From Selenomonadales bacterium (GTDB lineage: Bacteria; Bacillota; Negativicutes; Selenomonadales; Selenomonadaceae), in contig CAAGHH010000025.1 of NCBI GenBank assembly GCA_900769615.1, forward strand, positions 154,754 to 218,753: a DNA stretch of 64,000 nt, read 5' to 3'. Shown here piece after piece: positions 35,131-43,871 of this stretch. The notes below the pieces were generated by a model, which was given only the letters and a program-made list of their open reading frames with translations, searched no databases and had not been told where the DNA came from. The translations under genes and the position numbers were made by a program. The first letter of the stretch is position 1; each line of letters opens with the position of its first letter.

Positions 35131-35678
35131 TGAACGGGAAAAAAATTCTCGTAGGAATTGGTATAGCCGCCTTTGCTTCACTGGTAACCTGGGCCGTGAC
35201 CTCGGTTCCTGAGGCACCAAAAGTGCAGAATGAAACTAGTGATTCGAAAGTTATGTCCTACGATGGAAATACCATAAGTGAGGAAAAAGATGGTCATAAG
35301 ATTTGGGAACTTACGGCAGAGCATATCGAAATTGATACGGATAGTAAGGATGTAAAACTGGAAAAATTGCAAGGACACTTTTATGCTAAAGACGGGCGAG
35401 TGGTTTCAGTAAACGCTGATAATGGAAGCTATAGCAATGCTACTAAAGATATTGCGCTTACGGGTAATGTCAGCATTGAAAACAGCGATGGAGCCAAGCT
35501 GACTAGCGATGAATTAAAATGGACAGCTAAAGATGAAGTTTTGGCAGCTGTCGGCAGTGCCGTGGTCGTAAAAGACGATATGCGGGCAACCGGTGATACT
35601 ATAGAGAGCACCGATGGCTTTAATAAAATAAAAATCATAGGACATGCCAATCTCAGCAAGGGAGGCGCTGGCAATTGA
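35127..35678 (+). CDS. lptC: LptC, LPS export anchor protein
   Basis: LptC is a single-pass inner-membrane protein passing LPS from the LptBFG extractor to LptA. The 183-residue product has an N-terminal membrane helix (about residues 6-26) and then a beta-jellyroll OstA-like region with DGNTISEEKDGHKIWELTAE and ENSDGAKLTSDELKWTAKDE. It overlaps the preceding acyltransferase gene and the following lptA (TTGA). Confidence 0.9.
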   Translation: MMNGKKILVGIGIAAFASLVTWAVTSVPEAPKVQNETSDSKVMSYDGNTISEEKDGHKIWELTAEHIEIDTDSKDVKLEKLQGHFYAKDGRVVSVNADNGSYSNATKDIALTGNVSIENSDGAKLTSDELKWTAKDEVLAAVGSAVVVKDDMRATGDTIESTDGFNKIKIIGHANLSKGGAGN

Positions 35679-36367
35679 AAAAAAATATAATGAAAAATTT
35701 AATATTGGCAGCTGTGTTGGCAGCTGGTATAGGTGTTCCGTTTAACAGCCTTGATGCTGCTGGTGAACCAGCAACATTAGCTGCTGACAGTGTTGAATAT
35801 GATATGGCTAGCGGTGAAGCTACAGCTACAGGTAATGTTTTATTTAAACAGGGAAACTCGAGAATAGCGGGCGGCAGGGCCCGTTATAATGCCAAAACTC
35901 AGGAAGCAAGTATCGAGGGAAATGTTATAGCCATCAGGGATAATATGCGGATTACTTGTGCTAAGATTACTACTGATGGAGAAGAACACATGCAAGCAGC
36001 TGGTGACGTGCATGGTGTGGACGGTGACAAGAGCTTCACTGGTGAGCAGGTAGATTATTATCCTAATCAAAATAAATATGTGCTGATTGCAGCTGGTGGT
36101 ACGCTTACTAGTGGAGCCGATACGTTTACGGCAGATAAACTTGAAGGCTGGTTAGATGATGCGCATTATGTTGGGACGGGTAATGCTCATTTGGTAAGCA
36201 CAGCTAAAGGTATTGAAGCTGGTGGTGATGTTGCGGATTATTACGGCAAGGCTCAAGGAAAAGTAGTGCTTACCGGAAACGCCTGGGCCACGCAGGAAAA
36301 CAATACGATGAAGAGTAACCGTTTGACGATATATCTTGCAGACAATGGGGAAGCTAAGGTAAAATAA
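35675..36367 (+). CDS. lptA: LptA/OstA-type periplasmic LPS bridge protein
   Basis: LptA forms the periplasmic bridge for LPS. The 230-residue protein has a signal peptide (MKKNIMKNLILAAVLAAGIG, cleaved near SLDAAG) followed by OstA-domain strand repeats (LAADSVEYDMASGEATATGN, ARYNAKTQEASIEGNVIAI, EQVDYYPNQNKYVLIAAGG). It starts at TTG 35675, inside the lptC stop region, with AAGGGAGG upstream. It is somewhat longer than E. coli LptA (185), with one extra repeat set. No LptD is in the window. Confidence 0.9.
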   Translation: MKKNIMKNLILAAVLAAGIGVPFNSLDAAGEPATLAADSVEYDMASGEATATGNVLFKQGNSRIAGGRARYNAKTQEASIEGNVIAIRDNMRITCAKITTDGEEHMQAAGDVHGVDGDKSFTGEQVDYYPNQNKYVLIAAGGTLTSGADTFTADKLEGWLDDAHYVGTGNAHLVSTAKGIEAGGDVADYYGKAQGKVVLTGNAWATQENNTMKSNRLTIYLADNGEAKVK

Positions 36368-36414
36368 GATAGAATTTTGTAGCAGACAAACCGCGCAGGT
36401 TGGAGGGTGGAGCT

Positions 36415-37134
36415 TTGTATATCGAAGCTAAAAATCTAGTAAAAAAGTTTAAAGAGCATACGGCAGTTGATAAGGTATCGCTGCGAGTTGAAAAAGGCGA
36501 AATAGTAGGGTTGTTAGGACCTAATGGTGCTGGTAAAACGACTTCTTTTTATATGATTGTGGGGTTGGAACAGCCGACATCGGGAGATGTTTTTTTGTCA
36601 GATGTTAATATAACATCACTTCCGATGTATCGCAGGGCATCGCTGGGCATAAGCTATTTAACCCAAGAAGCTTCGATATTTCGCAAGCTTACGGTTAAAG
36701 AAAATATTATGGCGATACTAGAAACAACGAAGCTTTCCTCAGCCGAGCAAAAAGTTAAATACGAAGAACTCTTAGAGGAATTTCACATCGCGCATGTCTG
36801 CAATCGCAAGGGGACAGAGTTATCTGGTGGTGAGCGCCGGCGGGTAGAGATAGCGCGCTGTTTAGCACTTGAGCCGCAGTTTATTTTACTTGATGAACCG
36901 TTTGCGGGAGTTGATCCGTTAGCTGTAGCTGATATTCAAAACATTATTGAATATTTACGTAAACGTGGTATGGGAATACTTATTACAGATCATAATGTGC
37001 GAGAAACGTTGCACATTGTTGATCGGGCGTATATTTTAAGTGAAGGAAAAATCCTTTTGGAAGGCGATAGTCATACTATTGCTAACAGCCCCGTAGCCAA
37101 AAAATTCTATCTTGGTGAAAACTTTACGCTGTGA
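36415..37134 (+). CDS. lptB: LptB, LPS export ATPase
   Basis: LptB is the ATPase of the LPS extractor. Motifs: Walker A GPNGAGKTT, Q-loop YLTQEASIFRKLTV, signature LSGGERRRVEIARCLA, Walker B FILLDEPFAGVDPLAV and switch histidine in ITDHNVRETL. I choose TTG 36415 (239 residues), four to five bases after GGAGGGTGG, giving MYIEAKNLVKKF; the TTG at 36400 would place that site inside the gene. The lptF/G gene follows after 14 bases. Confidence 0.95.
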   Translation: MYIEAKNLVKKFKEHTAVDKVSLRVEKGEIVGLLGPNGAGKTTSFYMIVGLEQPTSGDVFLSDVNITSLPMYRRASLGISYLTQEASIFRKLTVKENIMAILETTKLSSAEQKVKYEELLEEFHIAHVCNRKGTELSGGERRRVEIARCLALEPQFILLDEPFAGVDPLAVADIQNIIEYLRKRGMGILITDHNVRETLHIVDRAYILSEGKILLEGDSHTIANSPVAKKFYLGENFTL

Positions 37135-37148
37135 TTGGAGAATAAGCG

Positions 37149-38249
37149 ATGCATTTTAGAATATTAGACAAATATATATTTCGGGAAGTAATGCTTTCCT
37201 TCCTGTTTGGCATCTGTGCATTTTCCGCAGTGTTTATTGGTTCAGGAACCTTATTTAAGATAGCGCAGTATATTACCGATTATGGTGCTTCGCTGCAAGC
37301 GGTAGTAAAAATTTTTATTTTTGGATTGCCAGGAGTAGTTATGTGGACCTTCCCCATGTCGATGCTCTTGGCGACACTTTTGACCTTTGGCCGCCTTTCG
37401 GGGAACAGTGAAATAACAGCCATGAAATCATGTGGTATTGGCTTTAGCCGGATTGCAGCGCCAGCGATAATTTTGGGAATAATTGTCAGCATTGGGGCGG
37501 TGGCTTTTAATGAGTATGTAGTACCATGGGCTAATACGGCTTATCGCAATGTGCTTTATTATGAAATTCAAGGCAATAGCGGCATGAAATCACAGGAACA
37601 TATTATCCTCAAGGACATTGATGGTGATAAAATCCGCCGTTTGGTTTATGCTAGAGTTTATGATGCTGAATCCCAAACCTTGCAGGGAATAACCTTGCAG
37701 GATTTTGACGAAAATGGCAAAGTCCGGCGGGTGGAAAATGCTGAATACGCTGAGTGGAGCGGCAACGAGTGGACTATGCATCAAGGCATGCTTTATGACA
37801 TTGCTGAAGAAAAGGGCGCTAGTGAGCATACAATGCGGTTTGATACGCAAGTATTGCCGATAAAGGCTAATCCTAAGCAGATTGTAAGGGAGCAGAAAAA
37901 ACCGGAAGAACTGACTATGAAGGAACTAAAAGCCCAGATTGAAATAATGAAAACGCAGTATGTAGATACTAGCAAGCTGGAAACAGAGCTTTATCAGCGG
38001 ATAACGGTGCCGATGGCAAGTCTTATATTTGCTTTAATTGGTGTTCCTTTGGGGTTGCAGCCTACTCGTAATAGCTCATCGGCAGGTTTTGCCATGAGCA
38101 TAATTATCATATTTATTTATTACTCATTGATGACTATGGGCAATGCTTTAGCCAGAAGCGGAGCTTTGCCAGCATTATTAGCAGTATGGCTGCCTAATAT
38201 TATTGGGCTTATTGCGGGTGCTTGGCTCATAAGGAGAGCTTCGCGCTAG
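37149..38249 (+). CDS. LptF/LptG-family LPS export permease
   Basis: The 366-residue permease has three N-terminal membrane helices (about residues 14-115), a large periplasmic jellyroll-type domain (about 125-275), and three C-terminal helices (about 285-362). Conserved parts are LDKYIFREVMLSFLFG, LPGVVMWTFPMSMLLATLLT and QRITVPMASLIFALIGVPLG. Proteobacteria use a LptF-LptG heterodimer; here only one gene is present, so it may work as a homodimer or have a partner elsewhere. It directly follows lptB. Confidence 0.92.
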   Translation: MHFRILDKYIFREVMLSFLFGICAFSAVFIGSGTLFKIAQYITDYGASLQAVVKIFIFGLPGVVMWTFPMSMLLATLLTFGRLSGNSEITAMKSCGIGFSRIAAPAIILGIIVSIGAVAFNEYVVPWANTAYRNVLYYEIQGNSGMKSQEHIILKDIDGDKIRRLVYARVYDAESQTLQGITLQDFDENGKVRRVENAEYAEWSGNEWTMHQGMLYDIAEEKGASEHTMRFDTQVLPIKANPKQIVREQKKPEELTMKELKAQIEIMKTQYVDTSKLETELYQRITVPMASLIFALIGVPLGLQPTRNSSSAGFAMSIIIIFIYYSLMTMGNALARSGALPALLAVWLPNIIGLIAGAWLIRRASR

Positions 38250-38280
38250 CTTACGGCAATGAAAGGTGGAATGATGAAGC

Positions 38281-39525
38281 ATGTATGGAGTCTTTTTGAT
38301 CGTCGTGCTGATTATAACGGGTGGTGCTATCGCCTTTATTGGTGATCGTCTCGGAACGAAAATTGGCAAAAAAAGACTGTCGCTATTCGGTTTGCGTCCA
38401 AGGCATACTTCTATCGTTATCACGATTTTTACAGGCATTTGTATTACAACTTTGACTTTTGGGGTCATGGCAGCAGCTTCAGAAAATGTACGAACGGCTC
38501 TTTTTGGTATGGAAAAATTAAACCGGACGATGCAAGAAACTAGAAATGCCTTGGAAAAAGCGCAGGCGGAGCGTGATGCTACCGATGAGGCTTTAAATAA
38601 ATCAAAAGCTGATATAGAAGAACTTCAGGCGCAACAAGATGATTTGAAGCTAGAATCAGCACGGCTAGAAGAAGGAAATCGGCAGCTTGAACGAGCTAAA
38701 AACGAATTGCTATTAAAGAATGATGAATTAAATTCACGTAATAGCGAATTGATTTCGTTAAATGATAACTTAGGACAAAAAAATGCTGTACTGACAGGTC
38801 AGAATACCGCTCTCACTAAGCGTAATGATGCGCTCTTGACCGATAATAAGTGGTTAGAGAAAAAAGCTATCGATTTGCGCAATGGCTTGATTTCAATGCG
38901 CGAAGGCGATATAAGCTTCAGAGCTGGTGAAGTAATTGCCAGTGGCGTTATCAGAGCTAATCGTCCAGAGGCTGAAGTTGCTAAAGACATTCAGTCCTTA
39001 GCGCAACTAGCTAACCGCAATGTAGCAGCAAAAATTGGCAGCAATGATGATAGTCACGATATTTGGCTGTATCAGCCAGAATATGACGCAGCCGTAAAGG
39101 CTATTGCTAAAAGTCAGCAGGATATGGTGGTGCGTATTGTAGCGGCTGGCAATCTTATTCGGGGTGAAGCTGTAAGGACATCGCTGGAGCTTTATAAAAA
39201 CAGTGTTATTTATAAGGATAAAGAGTTTATAATAGCTAGACCATATTCGTTAACTAGTGGTACTGACAGCGAAGCCGAAGAGGTGGTTATGAAATTCTTG
39301 CAGGATGTAAATATGGCTGCTACGACCAAGGGACTGTTGCCAGATCCGATAACTGGTTCCATAGGTGTCATTGAAGGGGCGCAATTTTATGATATCGTAA
39401 ATTCCTTACGAGGTATAAAGGGGCCGGTAGTGCTATCAGCCTATGCTAATGGTGATACGGATGCGCTAGGGCCTTTGCGCTTGCGTCTAAAAAAGGAGCT
39501 GCGGCCAGATAACGCAGTTCAATAA
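38281..39525 (+). CDS. DUF3084 membrane and coiled-coil protein
   Basis: The 414-residue protein has two N-terminal membrane helices (about residues 4-22 and 43-63) separated by the conserved GDRLGTKIGKKRLSLFGLRP stretch that marks the DUF3084 family. A long Asn/Glu/Leu-rich coiled coil (about 75-200) and a C-terminal globular part (about 205-414) follow. The family is common in Negativicutes and cyanobacteria; its function is unknown. As the last gene of the cluster it may be an envelope-spacing or LPS-export accessory, which is only inferred from position. Confidence 0.85.
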   Translation: MYGVFLIVVLIITGGAIAFIGDRLGTKIGKKRLSLFGLRPRHTSIVITIFTGICITTLTFGVMAAASENVRTALFGMEKLNRTMQETRNALEKAQAERDATDEALNKSKADIEELQAQQDDLKLESARLEEGNRQLERAKNELLLKNDELNSRNSELISLNDNLGQKNAVLTGQNTALTKRNDALLTDNKWLEKKAIDLRNGLISMREGDISFRAGEVIASGVIRANRPEAEVAKDIQSLAQLANRNVAAKIGSNDDSHDIWLYQPEYDAAVKAIAKSQQDMVVRIVAAGNLIRGEAVRTSLELYKNSVIYKDKEFIIARPYSLTSGTDSEAEEVVMKFLQDVNMAATTKGLLPDPITGSIGVIEGAQFYDIVNSLRGIKGPVVLSAYANGDTDALGPLRLRLKKELRPDNAVQ

Positions 39526-39531
39526 CAGGGA

Positions 39532-39561
39532 AAAGAGAGCTGGGTTGCCAGCTCTCTTTGT
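39532..39561 (+). terminator. Terminator at the end of the envelope cluster
   Basis: AAAGAGAGCTGG and CCAGCTCTCTTT form a 12-bp perfect stem with a GTTG loop. Confidence 0.75.
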
Positions 39562-39576
39562 GCAGGAGGTATTACG

Positions 39577-39975
39577 ATGATTGCAGCTCTTGATCCAGGA
39601 CGGGATAAGTGCGGGTTTGCTGTCTTGTTTGAAGATGGCAAAGTACAAATGCAAAAAGTAATAAATACTAACCGTTTGGAAGCCGAAGTTAAGGCAGCAC
39701 AAGGTAAATATGGTTTTGCTAAACTAATTGAAGGAAATGGTACTACCAGCCAGCAGGCTAAAGAGCGTATCATGCAGGCAATGCCAGAGCTTGAGATAAT
39801 AGTCATTGATGAATATAAGACTACGGAAATGGCGAAGGGTGAGTATTGGAAGGCGAATCCTCCCCTAGGCTGGCGGCGTTTGCTGCCGGTTACGATGCAG
39901 GTACCGCCAGTGCCAGTTGATGATTATGTGGCGGTTATTTTAGGCAGACGTTATTTGGAGGAACATTCTTTATGA
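39577..39975 (+). CDS. RNase H-like fold protein of the YqgF/RuvX type
   Basis: The 132-residue protein begins MIAALDPGRDKCGFAVLFED, the first strand pair of the RNase H-like superfamily with a metal-binding aspartate, and later has IIVIDEYKTTEMAKGEYW and DDYVAVILGRRYLEEH, giving further acidic residues. This resembles YqgF/RuvX proteins (pre-16S rRNA processing, Holliday junction resolvase-like), though more divergent than a typical copy. AGGAGG lies seven bases upstream of ATG 39577. It overlaps the next gene by four bases (ATGA). Confidence 0.7.
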   Translation: MIAALDPGRDKCGFAVLFEDGKVQMQKVINTNRLEAEVKAAQGKYGFAKLIEGNGTTSQQAKERIMQAMPELEIIVIDEYKTTEMAKGEYWKANPPLGWRRLLPVTMQVPPVPVDDYVAVILGRRYLEEHSL

Positions 39976-40436
39976 ATCAAGATAAACAGCTTCGTCCTGG
40001 TTGGACGGAATATTTTCTCGATATTGCCAAAGCCGTTGGCCGCAGGGCTACGTGTCTTCGCCGGCGCTATGGCGCGATTATAGTCAAGGACAAAATCATA
40101 ATCAGTACAGGTTACAATGGCGCGCCGCGTGGCGAAGCTAATTGCATAGATACTGGAATTTGCGAAAGACAGCGGCTGCATGTACCTAAAGGACAAAATT
40201 ATGAATTATGCGTAGCAGTTCATGCGGAGCAGAATGCTATTATAAATGCCGATCCAGCAGCTATGGAGAATGCGACAATTTATATTGTGGGGATAAATGC
40301 TGATGGGACGTTAGCTTCCGGCAAACCTTGTTTATTATGCCGGCGAATGCTTAATAACGCCAAATTAGCCAAAGTAGTTTATTATGAGACTGATGGCAGT
40401 ATAGTTACCTGTCGGCCAAATGAAATACAGGATTAA
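39972..40436 (+). CDS. dCMP deaminase (ComEB-like)
   Basis: This zinc-dependent deaminase converts dCMP to dUMP for thymidylate synthesis. The 154-residue protein shows the zinc motifs VHAEQNAII and PCLLCRRML, and the family N-terminus YFLDIAKAVGRRATC followed by STGYNGAPRG. The extra cysteine-containing insertion around residues 56-63 (CIDTGICER) fits dCMP deaminases. It overlaps the YqgF-like gene. Confidence 0.9.
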   Translation: MNQDKQLRPGWTEYFLDIAKAVGRRATCLRRRYGAIIVKDKIIISTGYNGAPRGEANCIDTGICERQRLHVPKGQNYELCVAVHAEQNAIINADPAAMENATIYIVGINADGTLASGKPCLLCRRMLNNAKLAKVVYYETDGSIVTCRPNEIQD

Positions 40437-40458
40437 TGCTCACGATAACTTATTTTAA

Positions 40459-40487
40459 TTGACACTAAACAGGGTATGCGGTAGAAT
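40459..40487 (+). promoter_or_regulatory. Promoter of the wecA/tagO-type gene
   Basis: TTGACA and TAGAAT are separated by exactly 17 bases, about 50 bases before the start codon. Confidence 0.75.
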
Positions 40488-40537
40488 ATGCTTGCTATGA
40501 ATTATGATTGCAAAAAAGAAAAAGAGGTGCAACTTGT

Positions 40538-41590
40538 ATGCCAGATTATATGTTGGCGTTTGTCATTGCTGCAGGAGTAGCGTTGCTCATTACGCCAGGT
40601 GTGATTTTGCTGGCGGCAAAAACAGGAGCTATGGATGCTCCCGATGCTAGAAAAGTACATAAAAAACCAATTCCGCGTATTGGTGGTATTGGTATCTATG
40701 CTGCCTTTATGGTAGCAATGCTCAGTGTGTTGTCGTTTGTTGATGTTACTGCCGAGGTAAAAACGGAAATTATCGGTCTTATGGTAGGCGGCTCGCTTAT
40801 TGTGCTGGTAGGTGTTATTGATGATTACAAAAATCTGCCAGCTAAAGTAAAGCTGGTTGGTCAGATTATCGCCGCTGCTGTTTTGGTCATTGCGTTTGAT
40901 GTCCGTATTGATTTTATAACTGACCCGTTTGGTGATTATATTTATACGGAATGGCTGGCCGTACCGCTTACGATATTCTGGATAGTTGGTCTTACTAATA
41001 CCGTAAATCTTATTGATGGACTCGATGGCTTAGCTGCTGGGGTAGCAACTATTGCCGCAGTTACGATAATGATGGTGGCGCTGCAGCAAAGCATCATGCT
41101 GGTAGCCGTGCTCACGGCGGCTTTAGCTGGAGCAGCGTTTGGCTTTTTGTATTATAACTTTAATCCTGCTAGAATATTTATGGGCGATTCTGGAAGCATG
41201 TTCTTAGGTTTTATGCTGGCAGGAATATCGGTTATTGGTGCTGTCAAGAGTGCAGCAACCATTGCGCTTATCGTACCAATTTTAGCCTTAGGCTTGCCTA
41301 TATTAGATACTACTTTTGCGATTGTGCGCCGCTATCGTGGCGGTGTGCCGATATTTAAGCCGGATAAAGGTCATTTGCATCACCGGCTGCTCGATTTGGG
41401 CTTTACCCAAAGACAGGCAGTATTGCTGATGTATGTGATCAGTGCTTTGTTAGGACTTAGCGCCGTGGCATTAACTGAGGTTAGCAATCAGCTGGCGATT
41501 ATTATTGTCTGTGTAGTTGTTGTCGTAGTTCTTTTAGGCGCAAAAAAAATAGGTATATTTAATATGAATGATTCTGCCCATCAGCATTGA
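40538..41590 (+). CDS. UDP-GlcNAc:undecaprenyl-phosphate GlcNAc-1-P transferase (WecA/TagO type)
   Basis: This polytopic enzyme (about ten or eleven membrane helices) loads GlcNAc-1-phosphate on the lipid carrier to start surface glycan synthesis. Conserved motifs are GVIDDYKNLPAKVKLVGQI, TVNLIDGLDGLAAGVA, RIFMGDSGSMFLGF and the cytoplasmic HLHHRLLDLGFTQRQAV. I choose ATG 40538 (350 residues), nine bases after GAGGTG; a TTG at 40508 has no site. No other initiating transferase is visible in the polysaccharide locus at 51.6-63.5 kb, so this enzyme may prime that glycan. Confidence 0.92.
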   Translation: MPDYMLAFVIAAGVALLITPGVILLAAKTGAMDAPDARKVHKKPIPRIGGIGIYAAFMVAMLSVLSFVDVTAEVKTEIIGLMVGGSLIVLVGVIDDYKNLPAKVKLVGQIIAAAVLVIAFDVRIDFITDPFGDYIYTEWLAVPLTIFWIVGLTNTVNLIDGLDGLAAGVATIAAVTIMMVALQQSIMLVAVLTAALAGAAFGFLYYNFNPARIFMGDSGSMFLGFMLAGISVIGAVKSAATIALIVPILALGLPILDTTFAIVRRYRGGVPIFKPDKGHLHHRLLDLGFTQRQAVLLMYVISALLGLSAVALTEVSNQLAIIIVCVVVVVVLLGAKKIGIFNMNDSAHQH

Positions 41591-41612
41591 GGCAAAGCAA
41601 AAATGAACCAAT

Positions 41613-41634
41613 AAGGCAGGCGTAAGTCTGCCTT
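41613..41634 (+). terminator. Weak hairpin after the wecA/tagO-type gene
   Basis: AAGGCAG and CTGCCTT form a 7-bp stem with a short T run. Read-through to wecB is likely. Confidence 0.45.
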
Positions 41635-41656
41635 TAGTTATAGAAAGGGGATTTCT

Positions 41657-42820
41657 ATGGACAAGAAAAAAATCAAGGTAATGACCGTTTTTGGTACCAG
41701 ACCGGAGGCAATCAAGATGGCACCGATTGTTTTGGAACTAAAAAAACATCCGGATACGATTATACCGGTGGTGGCAGTTACAGCACAGCATCGGGAAATG
41801 CTCGATCAGGTGCTGAATCTTTTCCAGATTAAACCAGATTATGACCTTGATATTATGGCCCAAGGGCAGACCCTCTTTGATATTACTACGAAAGCTATGC
41901 TAGGGTTAGATAAGGTACTAAATACGGAAAAACCCGATATTGTGCTGGTTCATGGCGATACGACGACAACTTTTGCTGGTGCGCTGGCAGCTTATTACCA
42001 TCAGACTGATGTTGGTCATGTTGAAGCTGGTCTTAGAACGCACAACAAATATTCGCCGTTCCCTGAGGAAATGAATCGTAAGCTTACGGGCTGTATCGCT
42101 GACTTGGATTTTGCTCCAACTGAAACAAGTGAGCATAATCTGTTGGCAGAAGCAGTACCGGACGAACGAATTTTTGTTACTGGCAATACCGTTATCGATG
42201 CCCTGCATCATACGGTGCGGGATGATTTTAAATTTGACGATGAACGTTTGCAAGCTATTGATTTTGACAATAAGCGAATTATTTTGGTAACTACGCATCG
42301 CCGGGAAAATTTAGGTGAGCCAATGCGCCATATATACAAAGCCTTGCGCCAGCTGACGGAAGAATTTGCTGATGTTGAGGTAGTATTCCCCGTGCATAAA
42401 AATCCTAAAGTCCGGGAAGTTGTTAATGAAGAACTTGGCGATTTGCCAAAGGTTCATCTAATCGATCCGCTTGATTATGAGCCGTTTGCTAATCTTATGC
42501 ATCGGGCGCATCTTATATTAACTGATTCGGGCGGAGTTCAAGAGGAAGCTCCGGCGTTAGGCAAGCCAGTATTGGTACTGCGTGATACGACTGAACGGCC
42601 GGAAGCTGTAGCTGCTGGTACAGTAAAGCTTATTGGTACAGATAGGGATCGCGTCTATAGTGAAGCTAAAGAGCTTTTGACTAATGAGGCTGAGTATGCT
42701 CGTATGGCTGAGTCAGTTAATCCTTATGGTGATGGCAAGGCTTCGGCGCGTATTATTCAGGCGATACTATATCATTATGGTTTAGCGGCTGATAGACCGG
42801 ATGTATTTATGGGAAAATAA
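41657..42820 (+). CDS. wecB: UDP-N-acetylglucosamine 2-epimerase (non-hydrolysing)
   Basis: The enzyme interconverts UDP-GlcNAc and UDP-ManNAc. The 387-residue protein begins with VMTVFGTRPEAIKMAPIVLE and shows VVAVTAQHREMLDQVL, VHGDTTTTFAGALAAYY, HVEAGLRTHNKYSPFPEEMN, TTHRRENLG and TDSGGVQEEAPALGKPVLVL. It is called WecB in enterobacteria and MnaA in Firmicutes. AAAGGGG precedes ATG 41657 by seven bases. The tagO-mnaA-atp gene order is common in Firmicutes. Confidence 0.96.
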   Translation: MDKKKIKVMTVFGTRPEAIKMAPIVLELKKHPDTIIPVVAVTAQHREMLDQVLNLFQIKPDYDLDIMAQGQTLFDITTKAMLGLDKVLNTEKPDIVLVHGDTTTTFAGALAAYYHQTDVGHVEAGLRTHNKYSPFPEEMNRKLTGCIADLDFAPTETSEHNLLAEAVPDERIFVTGNTVIDALHHTVRDDFKFDDERLQAIDFDNKRIILVTTHRRENLGEPMRHIYKALRQLTEEFADVEVVFPVHKNPKVREVVNEELGDLPKVHLIDPLDYEPFANLMHRAHLILTDSGGVQEEAPALGKPVLVLRDTTERPEAVAAGTVKLIGTDRDRVYSEAKELLTNEAEYARMAESVNPYGDGKASARIIQAILYHYGLAADRPDVFMGK

Positions 42821-42824
42821 AAAT

Positions 42825-42862
42825 AAAAGCTCTCTTTCTTTTAGAAGAAAGAGAGCTTTTTT
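42825..42862 (+). terminator. Strong terminator after wecB
   Basis: AAAAGCTCTCTTTCTT and AAGAAAGAGAGCTTTT form a 16-bp perfect stem with TTAG loop and following T residues. The 3' flank contains the start region of atpZ 16 bases on. Confidence 0.85.
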
Positions 42863-42877
42863 GCAGGTGCATATTGA

Positions 42878-43126
42878 ATGGAAAATAAAAACGAATCTAT
42901 TAACGAATATAGCAAGGCACTAAAGCAGGCGGTTAAAGCTTTTTCTTTTTTAGGCGGAATAGGAATTTATCTAGTGGTATTCGTGGGAATTTGCGGTTTT
43001 ATCGGCAATATAGCTGATGAAGAACTAGGGTTAGGCAGCAAAGGAAAATTAATAGGAATTATCGTAGGATTTCCCGCAGCTATTTATACTTTATATCGTC
43101 AGCTAAAGCGAAATAAAATTGTATAA
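42878..43126 (+). CDS. atpZ: AtpZ/AtpI-like small membrane protein
   Basis: The 82-residue protein has two membrane helices (about residues 22-43 and 57-75) with a short loop, and a basic C-terminus. This is the layout of AtpZ-like proteins encoded before ATP synthase operons and proposed to help Mg2+ uptake or c-ring assembly. It lies between a terminator and the 344-base atp leader, so it may be transcribed separately from both. Confidence 0.8.
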   Translation: MENKNESINEYSKALKQAVKAFSFLGGIGIYLVVFVGICGFIGNIADEELGLGSKGKLIGIIVGFPAAIYTLYRQLKRNKIV

Positions 43127-43470
43127 AAATTTGATTTTTTGAAAACGAATGCTAAGTAAAATTCTTGTAAATTTAGTTGAAAAAACACTTGCTATCACTT
43201 AAACAATCTAATATAATAGACATTGCGACCAAGCATGATAAATTAATTTTATTGATTTATGCTATCATAAATAATCTTAATTTATAATAAAATAAGGTGG
43301 AAAATAATAGTAAATATGCGGTTTTTCTTGCATATTTAAGCTTTTTCCCTCTTTTATATCGTAGCAAAATTTTATATAATATAGTTTAGAATCAATAATT
43401 CAATTTATTCTTTTGTCGTGTAAGGTATTCAACGATGACGATGGTTTAAAGCTGCCGTCGGAGGAGGAAT
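43127..43470 (+). other. Gene-free atp operon leader region
   Basis: These 344 bases hold no convincing gene. They are very A+T-rich. The promoter at 43189-43216 implies an untranslated leader of about 245 bases before atpI. AT-rich imperfect inverted repeats occur near 43234-43267, and GACG/CGTC pairing at about 43436-43458 lies just before the atpI ribosome site. I do not recognise a riboswitch. Confidence 0.5.
43189..43216 (+). promoter_or_regulatory. Putative promoter of the ATP synthase operon
   Basis: TTGCTA and a perfect TATAAT are separated by 16 bases. Transcription would start near 43223. A second TATAAT at 43375-43380 has no good -35 box. Confidence 0.6.
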
Positions 43471-43866
43471 ATGAAAGATTTTTTATCAGAGTATGTTGGA
43501 AAGCTGATAAGGACTTTGGCGATTTGTACCATGATTATTGTGCTGCCGTTAATTTTTAATGGTCAGCTCATGTTGATTGGTGCATTATTGGTGGGGTACT
43601 TGGCAGCGGCAATATGTATCTGGACGCTTGTTTATCGTACTTGGAAAAGTGCCAGCCTTGATGCAGCTAGCGCCAAAAAGCAAATGCTTTGGGGACTTAC
43701 GCTGAGGCTTGTTACCTGTTTTGTGGTTCTGGCAGCAGCGGTCAATATTTCAGTGGCGGTATTTGCGGCAACAGCGGGCGGTTTTCTCTTGTGTTATGCA
43801 CTAGCGATGGCACATCTTATACATTACAACCAGCAATCTGATAAAAAAGCAACTAAGGGGAGGTAG
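43471..43866 (+). CDS. atpI: ATP synthase subunit I
   Basis: AtpI is a small membrane protein that helps assemble the c-ring. The 131-residue product has four hydrophobic segments (about residues 12-32, 33-55, 72-90, 93-115). The N-terminus MKDFLSEYVGKLIRTLAI and overall size fit the family, which is poorly conserved. GGAGGAGG lies about five bases upstream. It is five bases ahead of atpB, so the assignment rests on both topology and position. Confidence 0.82.
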   Translation: MKDFLSEYVGKLIRTLAICTMIIVLPLIFNGQLMLIGALLVGYLAAAICIWTLVYRTWKSASLDAASAKKQMLWGLTLRLVTCFVVLAAAVNISVAVFAATAGGFLLCYALAMAHLIHYNQQSDKKATKGR

Positions 43867-43871
43867 AGGTT

